Of a stretch of 64,000 bases of DNA, positions 7,801 through 17,878 are shown piece by piece. Position numbers and translations under genes: made by a program. Every line of letters begins with the position of its first letter. Position 1 is the stretch's first letter. The DNA is taken from contig JALNYZ010000002.1 in NCBI GenBank assembly GCA_023229575.1, forward strand, positions 186,001-250,000, in the 5' to 3' direction. This DNA is from Prolixibacteraceae bacterium. Its GTDB lineage: Bacteria; Bacteroidota; Bacteroidia; Bacteroidales; Prolixibacteraceae. The notes beneath the pieces are model-generated. The model did not search any database. It was not told where the DNA came from and saw nothing but the letters and a program-made list of their open reading frames with translations.

Positions 7801-9294
7801 ATGAAAAAATATATTTCATTCCTTATAATTACTTTCATGTTCATATTTGAATCATGTCATGAAAGTTTCTTAAACCAGGAATATAAGAATGGATTGGTCG
7901 ACGTTAATTTCTGGAAAACTCCGGAACATGCTAAATCTGCAGTAACAGGGGTTTACGATGTATTAGGTTTTGAAGGACAGTATTTAATCAGCCGGAAGGC
8001 AATGGGTTCATCGGCTGCTGATGATCAGGTTGAATTACATGGAGACTACAGTCGCGTTGGGGCCGGATTGATCGAATTAGATTTATATCAATGGCACTCT
8101 GCCAGCAGATATATCATGGATCACTGGTATTCTTCCTATAAGGGAATTGGCAGGGCCAATGAAGTAATTAAAAACGTTCCTAAAATTACCAGTCTTAATG
8201 CTGATCTTTCGAAAAGGTATGTGGCTGAAGCAAAAGCATTGCGGGCGTTATTTTACTTCAATCTTGTAACTGCCTTTGTCAATGTACCTTTAATCGTTGA
8301 ACCCATTACATTGGAGCAGACAAAAGTTTTAACAAATAGTACGCAGGCAGAAGTCTGGAAACAAATAATAGCCGATTTGACAGAAGCCTCAACTATTTTG
8401 CCTGTAACATATCCTGCAGCTGATCTCGGTAGGGTAACCAGGGGATTTGTGTATGGTTTGTTATCAACCGTCTATTTGTGGACAAAAGAATATGATAAAT
8501 CTATTGCTGCAGCCAACAATGTGACCGGATATTCGCTTTGGCCCAATTATGCAGATATATTTAATGGAGTTAAAGAGAGTAGCAATGAATCAATTTTGGA
8601 GATAATGAATGCTTCCGGAAGCCCTTCAGAAGATATTTGGCACACAGAAAACAGCGAAGTTAACAGAAGTTTATTGTATGGTCCATTTTATTCCTGGTCA
8701 ATGTTCATGGCTCCTTCACGCTCTTTTATTGATAAGGAATTTGAGTCCGGTGACATAAGGAAAAGAGATATGATACTTGATCTCCGGAAAGGTGATAAAT
8801 TTGATGTTAATGGAGACGGAGTGATCGATTCAAAGGACGCCTCAATTATGCCTACCAATCCACCCGGGGATGCATTTTGTCTCAAATATGTCAAGAAAGG
8901 GGTCAACCTTACATCAGGAGCTGAATGGTCAGGTGGAGTTCAAACAGTCAATGTAATTATTATGCGCTATTCTGAAATTCTGCTTAACCTAGCCGAGGCG
9001 TACAACGAATCAGGACAGAGCGCCAATGCATTGCTACCATTGAACATGGTAAGAGCCCGTGCCGGATTGGCTCCCGTGACATCAACCAATAAGACAACCC
9101 TGCAGGCAGCGATTCTACATGAAAGGGCAGTTGAATTTTGTTTTGAAGGTTTTCGCTTTTTCGACCTGAAAAGGGCCGGAAGACTTACAGAAGTTCTTGG
9201 CTCATTGGGATTTAATGCCGGGAAAAATGAATTATTCCCTATCCCTCAAACTGAAATTGATTTGACAAAGCTTAAGCAAAATCCAGGTTATTAA
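7801..9294 (+). CDS. SusD/RagB-family surface glycan-binding lipoprotein
   Basis: The 497-residue product starts with a lipoprotein signal (MKKYISFLIITFMFIFESC, acylated Cys19), followed by the usual SusD helical TPR-like fold: NQEYKNGLVDVNFWKTPEHA, the ALRALFYFNLVTAF segment, MRYSEILLNLAEAYNE and the C-terminal HERAVEFCFEGFRFFDLKR. It acts on the cell surface as the lid and ligand-binding partner of SusC. The 17-base gap to susC indicates one transcript. The ending FPIPQTEIDLTKLKQNPGY is typical and complete. Confidence 0.96.
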   Translation: MKKYISFLIITFMFIFESCHESFLNQEYKNGLVDVNFWKTPEHAKSAVTGVYDVLGFEGQYLISRKAMGSSAADDQVELHGDYSRVGAGLIELDLYQWHSASRYIMDHWYSSYKGIGRANEVIKNVPKITSLNADLSKRYVAEAKALRALFYFNLVTAFVNVPLIVEPITLEQTKVLTNSTQAEVWKQIIADLTEASTILPVTYPAADLGRVTRGFVYGLLSTVYLWTKEYDKSIAAANNVTGYSLWPNYADIFNGVKESSNESILEIMNASGSPSEDIWHTENSEVNRSLLYGPFYSWSMFMAPSRSFIDKEFESGDIRKRDMILDLRKGDKFDVNGDGVIDSKDASIMPTNPPGDAFCLKYVKKGVNLTSGAEWSGGVQTVNVIIMRYSEILLNLAEAYNESGQSANALLPLNMVRARAGLAPVTSTNKTTLQAAILHERAVEFCFEGFRFFDLKRAGRLTEVLGSLGFNAGKNELFPIPQTEIDLTKLKQNPGY

Positions 9295-9300
9295 AATTTA

Positions 9301-9342
9301 AGTTAACGTGGGTTATACTTCGGTATAAAACCCACGTTAACT
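9301..9342 (+). terminator. Very strong hairpin with UUCG tetraloop after susD
   Basis: AGTTAACGTGGGTT (9301-9314) pairs perfectly with AACCCACGTTAACT (9329-9342). The stem continues as ATAC/GTAT closed by TTCG, with a two-base A bulge. It starts seven bases after the susD stop codon. The following sequence (GTTTATTCC) is only weakly U-rich, so partial termination or protection of the susCD mRNA 3' end is at least as likely as full termination. It separates the highly expressed transporter pair from the enzyme genes. Confidence 0.75.
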
Positions 9343-9434
9343 GTTTATTCCGAAAAATACTTGAGGATCTTATCCTCATACAGCCAATCACATACTTATT
9401 CTAACACCAATAGCTGCCTGTAAAAGGTAAACCG

Positions 9435-11801
9435 ATGGATATAAGAAAGATAATTATTGTCATTTTATTATCATTCCCTGCAATGCTTGTTTATACGCAG
9501 CCAAGAGCCTATCACGTTAGTAAAGAAGGCAATGATAATAATTCCGGTACCGAATTTTCCCCTTTCAAAACAATAAAGAAAGCATCTGGGATTTTGAAAC
9601 AAGGCGATAGTTGTATTGTTCATACTGGCGTTTACAGGGAGTGTTTTTATCCGGCAAACAATGGCACGCGGCAAAACCCTATCATTTTAATGGCGGCAAA
9701 AGGAGAAGAAGTTACCCTTTCCGGAATGGAGCCTGTCAACGATTGGGAGATAAGTGAAGGAAATATCTTTAAAGCAAAGGTCCCATGGACCCTGGGAAAG
9801 GCAAATCTGGTGTTGATCATTGACAGTATGGGCATTGAGGCCCGTTTCCCAAACAAAACCAATTCAGACCCCTTTGACCCGCAATGTGGCGAAATCATTG
9901 AAGAGGGATTATCTGTGATGGACGAAAGTGAACCACATGAAAACCCTCACCGGTTTTTAACTGATATAATTCCTGGAAAATGGGCGATAGAAGATCTGAA
10001 AGAGGCAAAAGTATGGGTGCTTGCCCAACATAAGTGGAGTGCTTGGATTGCTCAGGTATTGAGGTATGATAATCAAAAAAGAGCCCTCTTTTTTAAGCCT
10101 TTTGACTCTCATGATACTTGGGTTAGCTCCAACCATAATCCGAATTTTATGAATAAATACCGGGGTAAAAATATTTTTTACTTGTTTGGTTCGAAAATCT
10201 TTCTGGACGGAGCAAATGAATGGTACTATGATAAGCCCAATAAGGAACTTTTATTAATACTGCCCGGCGGAAGAAAACCCCAAAATGGTGAAGTTGAATT
10301 CAGAAGACGGGTAACGGCAATTGACCTTCACAATAAGAAGTTTTGGATGATATCAGGATTTAAAATTACAGGAGCTACAATTAACCTGAGTCAGGCTGAG
10401 AATTGTATCATACGTAATTGTCATCTGAAATATTTTTGGCACAGTTTGCCTGCACAATCTCAATTTGCGTCAAATGGAAATTCCGGCATTTTGATGGGCG
10501 GTAAAAATAATACAGTTCAAAATTCAGAACTGAGTTATTCTGCTGGAAGTGGATTCACGCTCTCAGGAAGCAACAACAAAGTTGAAAATAACCTGATCCA
10601 TCACCTTAACTACATCGGTAGCGCCTCTTATGGAGCCTTAAATACAGCAGGTATTGGTCATCATATTGTTTATAATACGATCCATTCTACAGGCAGGGAT
10701 TGCATCAGGCTAAACAACGGAGGCGGACATGTTATTGCATGCAATAATATATACAATCCCGGTCTGATATGTGAAGATCTCGGTGTCGTGTACAGCGGGG
10801 GAACCGACTATGAAAATACGCAAATACACCACAACTTCATTCACAACAACAATCAACCAAAACAATCTGTTCTGGGAATTTATTTTGACAATTTTACCAA
10901 CAATGGTATTGCCCATCATAATATCGTTTGGGGTATTAAAGAGGGAGTTAGAATGAATCGTCCGGGCAATTATCACCAGATTTACAACAACATAATAGTG
11001 GAAATCAATAATGAGTATGGCCCATGGCAAGGACCGGCTACACAATTTGGTTCAGCGATTGTCAATAATTTCACCCTCAATCCGATCAGAGCCAACGATG
11101 AAGTCTTTAAGGCAAATAATTCAATTGGTTTTACTTCCGATGTACTGCAATTGTCGTCCATTAAGATGAAACCTCCTGAAGGCATCAACAAATATGGATT
11201 TCCAAAGTATATAGGTGCATTTTCCGAAGAAAAGGACGCCTGGACAGCAGGTCATGATTTCAACCGAACTTCAACTCCAAATATGAGCCTGGAACTGCCT
11301 TTTATGCGGAACTATATTGAAAATGGTAGTTTTGAGTGGCAAATAAACCGTCATCAGAGGGTAATAGATAAGGGTAGGATCGACCGTTGGAAGAAATCCG
11401 GTGCAGTGGAACTCAGCTTCTCTGCCGGTTTTAATATACCGGGTCCGGACACCCGAAATGCAATTTATGGGAATAGTTGTCTGTTAAACAATGATAGTGC
11501 CGGAATTAGTCAGATCGTCAAAGGATTAAGGACTGATTTTCCTTACAAAATAGGCGTGTATGTTAGATCTGAAGTAACTGCAGAGGTGGTACTGAGCGTA
11601 CAAACAGAAAAATGCAGGCAAAAAGTCTCTTCCAATGATTTTCCGATCAAAGCAGGTTGGAAACTGCTCGTTTTGTCTTTCAGAACAGGCAAACAGGACG
11701 TAGAGGTCAAAGTTCAGATCCGGAGAAATGGTAAAGGCTCTGTTTATCTTGATAATATCGGAATGATACCGGATTTAGGAACATTTGAAGAAGATAATTA
11801 A
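9435..11801 (+). CDS. Secreted right-handed parallel beta-helix protein with C-terminal carbohydrate-binding-like domain
   Basis: The 788-residue product has a signal peptide (MDIRKIIIVILLSFPAMLVYTQ), then the DUF1565-like start AYHVSKEGNDNNSGTEFSPFKTIKKA seen in pectate-lyase-like and GH141-like proteins. A long run of Asn-rich beta-helix coils follows (NCIIRNCHL, NNTVQNSELSYSAGSGF, IAHHNIVWGIKEGV). From about residue 630, NYIENGSFEWQ and later VYLDNIGM suggest a jelly-roll module of the CBM4/9 type. The likely role is cleavage or binding of an acidic or fucosylated glycan in the periplasm or at the surface; the catalytic class is not evident. It is the first enzyme gene after the susD hairpin, and its end is only about 30 bases from the fucosidase start. 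Confidence 0.85.
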   Translation: MDIRKIIIVILLSFPAMLVYTQPRAYHVSKEGNDNNSGTEFSPFKTIKKASGILKQGDSCIVHTGVYRECFYPANNGTRQNPIILMAAKGEEVTLSGMEPVNDWEISEGNIFKAKVPWTLGKANLVLIIDSMGIEARFPNKTNSDPFDPQCGEIIEEGLSVMDESEPHENPHRFLTDIIPGKWAIEDLKEAKVWVLAQHKWSAWIAQVLRYDNQKRALFFKPFDSHDTWVSSNHNPNFMNKYRGKNIFYLFGSKIFLDGANEWYYDKPNKELLLILPGGRKPQNGEVEFRRRVTAIDLHNKKFWMISGFKITGATINLSQAENCIIRNCHLKYFWHSLPAQSQFASNGNSGILMGGKNNTVQNSELSYSAGSGFTLSGSNNKVENNLIHHLNYIGSASYGALNTAGIGHHIVYNTIHSTGRDCIRLNNGGGHVIACNNIYNPGLICEDLGVVYSGGTDYENTQIHHNFIHNNNQPKQSVLGIYFDNFTNNGIAHHNIVWGIKEGVRMNRPGNYHQIYNNIIVEINNEYGPWQGPATQFGSAIVNNFTLNPIRANDEVFKANNSIGFTSDVLQLSSIKMKPPEGINKYGFPKYIGAFSEEKDAWTAGHDFNRTSTPNMSLELPFMRNYIENGSFEWQINRHQRVIDKGRIDRWKKSGAVELSFSAGFNIPGPDTRNAIYGNSCLLNNDSAGISQIVKGLRTDFPYKIGVYVRSEVTAEVVLSVQTEKCRQKVSSNDFPIKAGWKLLVLSFRTGKQDVEVKVQIRRNGKGSVYLDNIGMIPDLGTFEEDN

Positions 11802-11832
11802 ATCACAATTAACTAATACCAACAACTTCAAT

Positions 11833-13302
11833 ATGAAAAAAATATACCTTCTATTTCTAATAATCTACCTGATTAATCAAATCAGTTTTGGCCAAAGTGA
11901 AGAGCAGTTTCCCAATATTCATCTTGATGAATGGAAAGTCATGCATGTTTCCAAAAAGGCCACCTATGATTGGTTTACTGGTGCCAAATATGGAATGTTT
12001 ATCCACTGGGGACTGTATGCAATTCCAGGCGGCATTTGGAAAGGCAAAACAATGGAAGAAATGCACAATCCGCCTGATGTTGCTGAATGGATCATGCATT
12101 GTGCCAAAATACCAAGGAGTGAATATGCTGAGTTGGCCAAACAATTCAATCCGGTTAAATTCAATGCCGATTCAATTGCCAAACTGGCAAAGGATGCAGG
12201 AATGAAGTACTTGGTCATTACTTCAAAACACCATGACGGCTTTGCTTTGTTCGATTCGAAGGTCAGTACATTTGATGTAATGGATGCCACGCCATTTAAA
12301 CGCGATATTATAAGAGAAATGTATGAGGCGTGTAATAAAAAAGGCCTGGAATTTGGAATTTATTACTCTCATAACGTTGATTGGAGGGATGGAGCGGATG
12401 ACCGGGCTTTCGATATGATTGAAAAAAATATCGATGTCGGAAATCCTGACAGAGCTTTTGGTGCAAATACCTGGGATCCAAGCCCTAATACCTTTAATGA
12501 ATACCTTCAGAACAAAGCCTACCCACAGATGAAAGAATTGCTTCATAACTATCCGGGTATGAAATGTCTCTGGTACGATATGGGCTTACGAATGACATCT
12601 GAGGAAAGTTATAATTTTTACAAACTGGCCTTTGATATTCAGCCTCAGATCATTGTAACAGATCGGATTAGCAATGGGTTTGGTGACTATTTGATAACTG
12701 GGGACAATACAATACCTGCATCATCTGTTAAACTTACAAGACCTTGGGAAACAGTGGGTACGCTCAACAATTCCTGGGGATATAAATCATACGACAACGA
12801 TTGGAAAACACCCAAAGAAATTCTGTTCTGGTTAATTGAAATTGTATCAAAAGGGGGTAACTACATGCTAAACATCGGTCCCACTGGCGAGGGAGTTGTA
12901 CCGACTCAAAGTGTTAATGATCTGAAAGCAGTTGGTAAATGGTTAGCCTTGAACGGAGAAGCAATTTATAGTACTGAAAAATGGCACATTACCCATGAAG
13001 GGCCTACTGTTTTGAATTTTTCGAGCACCGAAGACAGAGCTGCAAAAGGATTTGATTCACATTTTACCCCACTTGACTTCTGGTTTACAAAGAAGAATAA
13101 TTTTCTATATGCCATTTCAATTGAAAAACCACTGGATAAAATAATCATAAAATCGTTCAACAACATTATTGGTAAAATCAGCTATGTGGAAATACTTGGC
13201 AAAGGGAAAGTGAAATTCAAGCAAACAAATGATGCCTTAATCGTTACGACTCCCAAAGAGTTTAAGCCTGCCAATGGATTTGTTGTAAAAGTTGAGTTAT
13301 AA
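11833..13302 (+). CDS. Alpha-L-fucosidase, GH29
   Basis: The chosen ATG at 11833 gives a 489-residue protein with a clean signal peptide (MKKIYLLFLIIYLINQISFGQ); an in-frame ATG at 11785 would overlap the upstream gene and bury that signal. GH29 landmarks are present: WFTGAKYGMFIHWGLY, the substrate-contact block VITSKHHDGFALFDSKVSTFDV, GLEFGIYYSHNVDW, and the nucleophile Asp at residue 249 in CLWYDMG. The C-terminus has the beta-sandwich expected of the family. It should release terminal alpha-linked L-fucose in the periplasm. The start lies 31 bases after the preceding stop, indicating an operon. Confidence 0.93.
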   Translation: MKKIYLLFLIIYLINQISFGQSEEQFPNIHLDEWKVMHVSKKATYDWFTGAKYGMFIHWGLYAIPGGIWKGKTMEEMHNPPDVAEWIMHCAKIPRSEYAELAKQFNPVKFNADSIAKLAKDAGMKYLVITSKHHDGFALFDSKVSTFDVMDATPFKRDIIREMYEACNKKGLEFGIYYSHNVDWRDGADDRAFDMIEKNIDVGNPDRAFGANTWDPSPNTFNEYLQNKAYPQMKELLHNYPGMKCLWYDMGLRMTSEESYNFYKLAFDIQPQIIVTDRISNGFGDYLITGDNTIPASSVKLTRPWETVGTLNNSWGYKSYDNDWKTPKEILFWLIEIVSKGGNYMLNIGPTGEGVVPTQSVNDLKAVGKWLALNGEAIYSTEKWHITHEGPTVLNFSSTEDRAAKGFDSHFTPLDFWFTKKNNFLYAISIEKPLDKIIIKSFNNIIGKISYVEILGKGKVKFKQTNDALIVTTPKEFKPANGFVVKVEL

Positions 13303-13354
13303 ACGGATTTTAAATTACCCGGATCTAAACACAAAGCTAATCAAAATAGAAAGC

Positions 13355-15307
13355 ATGAAAGCGCAAATCAATATCAGGAAGTTGATTATCAGAGCAATGG
13401 TTTTTTTATTTTCTTGCTTAGTTGTGACAAGTCACATGAGTTGTCAGAGCAATCCTGAAAATCCTGATGTAGTGATTGTTGGTGCCACTCCGTCTGGGAT
13501 TATGGCAGCAATTTCAGCAGCTCGTATGGGATCGGATGTTTTGCTGTTGGAGGCAACTGATCATATCGGGGGGATTGTTACAAATGGCCTGACAATGGCA
13601 GACATTATAAAAAGAAATGCTGTTGGAGGATTATTCAAAGAATATACGAATAACATTTTGCGCTATTACGAAGACAAGTATGGTATGGATTCCGAGCAGG
13701 TAAAATTATGCACTGGAGGATATAATTCAGAACCTCATGTAGCTGAGCAAGTTTTTCATCAGATGATTGATGCTGAGGCTCGGGTTAAAGTATTATACAA
13801 TCATCGTTTGAAAAAGACATTGGTGGAGGGAAATAAATTGGTGGGAGTAACTACCGAAGATTTGTCTGAGAATAAGAATCAGGAAAATTTTTCTGCAAAA
13901 GTTTTTATAGATGCAACTTATGAGGGCGATCTAGCGGCCATGGCTGGTGCAAAATATAGGGAGGGGCGTGAAAGTAGGAATGAGTTCAATGAAAAGCAGG
14001 CAGGTTTAATTTATTCCAGATTTGGTTTTGACGAATACCTTTCCGGCTCAACCGGAAATGGAGATAAGGCGATTCAGGCTTTTTGTTTCCGATTAAGCAT
14101 GACAAGAGAACCTAACAACAGGGTCGACATCCTCAAACCGGATAGCTATAACAGGCAAGATTATCTTTTATTAATTGATGATATTAAAACCGGGAAGTTG
14201 GCACCCTTATTCGAGTCAAATTTAATAAACCGGGAAGACAAATTTCAACCGGTTCAAATGTGGATAAAGCCAAATGGTAAGGTTGAGATCAATAATGAAC
14301 ATGTTCATCCAATAGTGGGAGCACCGCGTGAGTCGGTTGATTTGGCAGAAGAAAACTGGGGCTATCCCGAAGCTTCTTATGAAGAAAGGGAACACATCGT
14401 AAAGCGCTACCTGAATTACCAGCTTGGATTGATTTGGTTTTTGCAAAACGATCCTGAATTGCCTGTTGCATATCGGGAAGAGGCTAGTAAATGGGGTTTA
14501 TGCAAAGATGAATTTGTGACAAATAACCATGTTCCAAGGCAAACATATGTACGTGAAACAAGAAGGATTGAAGGAGAATATTTTCTTACTCAGCACGATG
14601 CAGATCTGATACAGGAAATAGGTCGTACTCGAATCCAGCCTACAAGCATTGGCATAGCAGAGTATCCATTCGATTCTCATGGATGCCATAAATATAATCT
14701 ACAGTTCCCGGGAACACGAGAAGGGTATTTCTATATAAAACACGATCCGTTCCAAATTCCGTACGGAGTCCTTGTGCCCAAAGAAATTGATGGATTATTG
14801 GTAACTATTTGTATTTCTGCTTCGCACGTTGCTTATCAATCAATCCGGATGGAACCTGTATTTATGTCTCTTGGTCAGGTCGCCGGAATAGCTGCAAGTC
14901 TTTCCGTGGAATCAGGTAAAACAGTGAGAAACATCAACGTCCATCAGTTGCAACGTTTATTTATAACGAAGAAGGGTGTTGTAACCTATTTTGAGGATAT
15001 AACCGTTGATGATCCAGACTTTGAAGCCTTTCAGTTTGTTGGTTTAATTGGTGGCACCAAAGGATATCTGGTTTCAGCTGAGTCTATTATCTCTGTTGCA
15101 GATGCAGCTGAAGTCCTGAAAAGATGGACCGGAAAAGAAGTGACAGACAACACTCAAGGGACGGATAAACTCACTGGATCAGAGCTTTCAGCGTGGTTCA
15201 AAAACCAGAACTGGAATTACTCCGGGCCAACATCCGGAGAGGTGACGGTCAGGCAATTGATAAATGCAGTTCACGTAAATCTTGACCAGATATCATTCAG
15301 AAATTAA
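13355..15307 (+). CDS. FAD-dependent oxidoreductase (FAD_oxidored family), predicted exported
   Basis: With the ATG at 13355 the protein is 650 residues. It starts with a hydrophobic segment ending in SHMSCQS, which could be a lipoprotein signal. The Rossmann FAD site follows: DVVIVGATPSGIMAAISAARMGSDVLLLEATDHIGGIVTNGL. Further on are FIDATYEGDLAAMAGAKYREGRES and the C-terminal VAYQSIRMEPVFMSLGQVAGIAA, both characteristic of the pfam12831-type flavoproteins often found in PULs. The substrate is not known; oxidation of a sugar carbon is an inference from context. A second, distinct member of the family is encoded at 17879. An in-frame start at 13292 would overlap the fucosidase gene and delay the signal sequence. 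Confidence 0.85.
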   Translation: MKAQINIRKLIIRAMVFLFSCLVVTSHMSCQSNPENPDVVIVGATPSGIMAAISAARMGSDVLLLEATDHIGGIVTNGLTMADIIKRNAVGGLFKEYTNNILRYYEDKYGMDSEQVKLCTGGYNSEPHVAEQVFHQMIDAEARVKVLYNHRLKKTLVEGNKLVGVTTEDLSENKNQENFSAKVFIDATYEGDLAAMAGAKYREGRESRNEFNEKQAGLIYSRFGFDEYLSGSTGNGDKAIQAFCFRLSMTREPNNRVDILKPDSYNRQDYLLLIDDIKTGKLAPLFESNLINREDKFQPVQMWIKPNGKVEINNEHVHPIVGAPRESVDLAEENWGYPEASYEEREHIVKRYLNYQLGLIWFLQNDPELPVAYREEASKWGLCKDEFVTNNHVPRQTYVRETRRIEGEYFLTQHDADLIQEIGRTRIQPTSIGIAEYPFDSHGCHKYNLQFPGTREGYFYIKHDPFQIPYGVLVPKEIDGLLVTICISASHVAYQSIRMEPVFMSLGQVAGIAASLSVESGKTVRNINVHQLQRLFITKKGVVTYFEDITVDDPDFEAFQFVGLIGGTKGYLVSAESIISVADAAEVLKRWTGKEVTDNTQGTDKLTGSELSAWFKNQNWNYSGPTSGEVTVRQLINAVHVNLDQISFRN

Positions 15308-15414
15308 AAACGATCTGGGGGATTGTTTTTGGCGATGGCATTCCTGAAGTTAAATACAATCATTGCCAGTAAAATCAAACAAAGTCTAATTATGCCTAGC
15401 AACAACTCAGAATT

Positions 15415-17877
15415 ATGAAAAAAGATTTTTCCTCTATTTGTACCCTCTGGATAAAATACAAAATTTTTTTAGAAGGCTGTTTGATAAAGCGAATAATCGC
15501 GCTAAGCATCGCAGTTGTGTCCATATGCACGACAGGGTATTCACAGGAACCTAAAAATTCAGTAATCATTTCTTTAAAAAACAACAAATACCTCAGTATC
15601 CAAGCTTGCAATGACCAGATTTTCAGGATCAGAGTTTCCGAAAAGGCTAGTTTCCCTGAATCGCTGATGGAACGGTACGGTATACTTAAAACCGACTGGA
15701 GTTCTGTAGCAGTTTCATCAAAAAAAGAAAAAGGGAAACAAGTTATTCAGGCGGGAGGTTTTCAGTTGGCTATAAATGAAGAAAATGGAGATATTTCAAT
15801 CATTGACTCTAAAAAAAAGATGGTCATAAGCAAAGTTCATGTTTTTGGAGACGGGAATGAACTTGTTTGTAAAGAACTGAGATCGTCCCTCAATCAGTAT
15901 TTCGGCAACGGTAAACAGGCTGAGGGTATTATTGGAGATCCAAATAATGCAGAGACTGCTTCCGACAATGGGAAATCAGCTATTCCGCCTATATCATCGG
16001 TCATGGAGGTGTCACTTGGTGCTGATGAACGATTTTATGGAGGCGGGAGTACCAGTCGAACTAATATTCAGCACCGGGGTTCAGCCCTTCGGATGTGGGC
16101 AACCTACCAGAAAACAGAAATCCCGATGCCGTTTGTAATGAGTACGGGAGGTTGGGGGATTTTTAATAACACAACGTCACTTAACTATTTTGATATTGGT
16201 CGTTTTCAAAAGGACAAATTATTTATTTATAATTCAGGTGGTGATATTGATTTTTATCTGATGTTGGGGACTTCGATGGATGAGATAATAAACTTATATA
16301 CAACCATTACCCGAAAGCCCTACCTGTTGCCCAAATGGGCCTATGGACTGGCTTTTGGCGGCAATACCCTGGAGAATCAGATGAATATCATGAACGATGC
16401 TGTACGTTTCAGGGATGAGAAGATTCCGTGTGAAATTTTTTGGCTCGAGCCCCAATGGATGTCTGTAAATTACGACTTTACCACTTCAAAAAACTGGAAT
16501 CTGGACAAATTTCGTGCTGAGCCGTTTTGGGAAGTAAAAAGGTTTCCCAAATATGAAAACCCGATGTTGTTTATTGCAAAGTTGCACAACCTTGGGTTCA
16601 AACTGGCTTTGTGGTTATGCATTGATCATGATATGAGCATTGAGGAAGAAGACCATATTGCAGAAAAAGCCGGTCTGTCCCAATCGGGATTGGAGCACTG
16701 GTTTCCGCACCTGACTAAGTTCATGGATCAGGGTGTTGACGGATTTAAGCTCGATCCGGGACGTACACTGGATATGCATCCGGACAGAAAATATTACAAT
16801 GGCTATTCGGATGAAGTCATGCATAATATGAACCAGATACTTCTTCCCAAACAAATGTACGAAACCTTCCGGGGGCATAAAGGAATCCGGTCATTCCATC
16901 ATTATTGTGGCGGGTACTCCGGCACACAGCATTGGGGAGCATCAACCAGCGGTGATAATGGCGGGGGAAAGGATGCATTGTTTGATCAGCTGAACCTTGG
17001 TTTAAGCGGATTTGTGAATACATCAGCCGATGTCATGGACGTTTTCTCTGATAACAAAGCCGCCATACACTTTGGTTTTTTTCTTCCATGGGTGCAGGTA
17101 AATAGCTGGTACGGACTTCACCATCCATGGTATTTGAAACCTGACGAAAAAGAGACATTCCGGGTTTATGCGCAATTACGCAATAGTCTATTCCCCTATA
17201 TATACTCGGCTGCCACAGAGGGAAGTCAAACAGGTATGCCCATTCTGAGAGCCATGCCTCTTGAATTTCCCGATGACCGTAAGGTTGATAATATGATTTA
17301 TCAATACATGTTTGGCGAGACCTTGTTGGTAGGAATATTCAGCGACTCCATTTACCTTCCCAAGGGAACCTGGATAAACTACTGGAATGAGGAGAAATTT
17401 GAAGGGGGAAAAACGGTGCAATGCAAAGTCCCCGAAAACAGGGGAGGACTTTTATTCCTTAGGGATGGTGCCATTATTCCATACCAGAAGACAATGCAAT
17501 ACATCGGGGAACATCCGGTAGATACGCTAATTGTAAAAGTATTCCCCCATAACAAAAGCTCTTATACTTTATGGGAAGATGATGGCCGGTCGTTTGATTA
17601 CGAGAAAGGCATTATCGCCAAAACAAAGTTCGAATGCACCGACACGGATAAGGAAACCGAATTTACAATTTCACCCTGTGTAGGGTACTATTCAGGAATG
17701 CCGGGTTCCCGTACCTATCAGCTGGAAATAGCTATGCCGCATAAACCTTCTCTAATAAGGATAAATGGTACCAGAGCTGAATCCTGGAATTATACGCCTT
17801 CAGGTAAAGTAATTCTTTCAGTCTCCCAAAAGAAACTTCAGGAAAAGCAGGTAATACGCATTGTAAAACAGGCATAG
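15415..17877 (+). CDS. Glycoside hydrolase family 31 enzyme
   Basis: The 820-residue product contains the GH31 N-terminal sandwich (LGADERFYGGGSTSRTNIQH), the TIM-barrel entry KPYLLPKWAYGLAFGGN, a nucleophile block QGVDGFKLDPG with Asp447, and STSGDNGG as the likely acid/base region. Subsequent DALFDQLNLGLSGF and the C-terminal DDGRSFDYEKG also fit. Family members act on alpha-linked glucose, xylose, galactose and other residues; specificity is not predictable here. The hydrophobic export segment starts only after about 22 residues (IKRIIALSIAVVSIC), so a downstream TTG at 15481 is a possible alternative start. The following FAD oxidoreductase begins one base after the stop, showing tight coupling. 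Confidence 0.92.
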   Translation: MKKDFSSICTLWIKYKIFLEGCLIKRIIALSIAVVSICTTGYSQEPKNSVIISLKNNKYLSIQACNDQIFRIRVSEKASFPESLMERYGILKTDWSSVAVSSKKEKGKQVIQAGGFQLAINEENGDISIIDSKKKMVISKVHVFGDGNELVCKELRSSLNQYFGNGKQAEGIIGDPNNAETASDNGKSAIPPISSVMEVSLGADERFYGGGSTSRTNIQHRGSALRMWATYQKTEIPMPFVMSTGGWGIFNNTTSLNYFDIGRFQKDKLFIYNSGGDIDFYLMLGTSMDEIINLYTTITRKPYLLPKWAYGLAFGGNTLENQMNIMNDAVRFRDEKIPCEIFWLEPQWMSVNYDFTTSKNWNLDKFRAEPFWEVKRFPKYENPMLFIAKLHNLGFKLALWLCIDHDMSIEEEDHIAEKAGLSQSGLEHWFPHLTKFMDQGVDGFKLDPGRTLDMHPDRKYYNGYSDEVMHNMNQILLPKQMYETFRGHKGIRSFHHYCGGYSGTQHWGASTSGDNGGGKDALFDQLNLGLSGFVNTSADVMDVFSDNKAAIHFGFFLPWVQVNSWYGLHHPWYLKPDEKETFRVYAQLRNSLFPYIYSAATEGSQTGMPILRAMPLEFPDDRKVDNMIYQYMFGETLLVGIFSDSIYLPKGTWINYWNEEKFEGGKTVQCKVPENRGGLLFLRDGAIIPYQKTMQYIGEHPVDTLIVKVFPHNKSSYTLWEDDGRSFDYEKGIIAKTKFECTDTDKETEFTISPCVGYYSGMPGSRTYQLEIAMPHKPSLIRINGTRAESWNYTPSGKVILSVSQKKLQEKQVIRIVKQA

Positions 17878-17878
17878 T

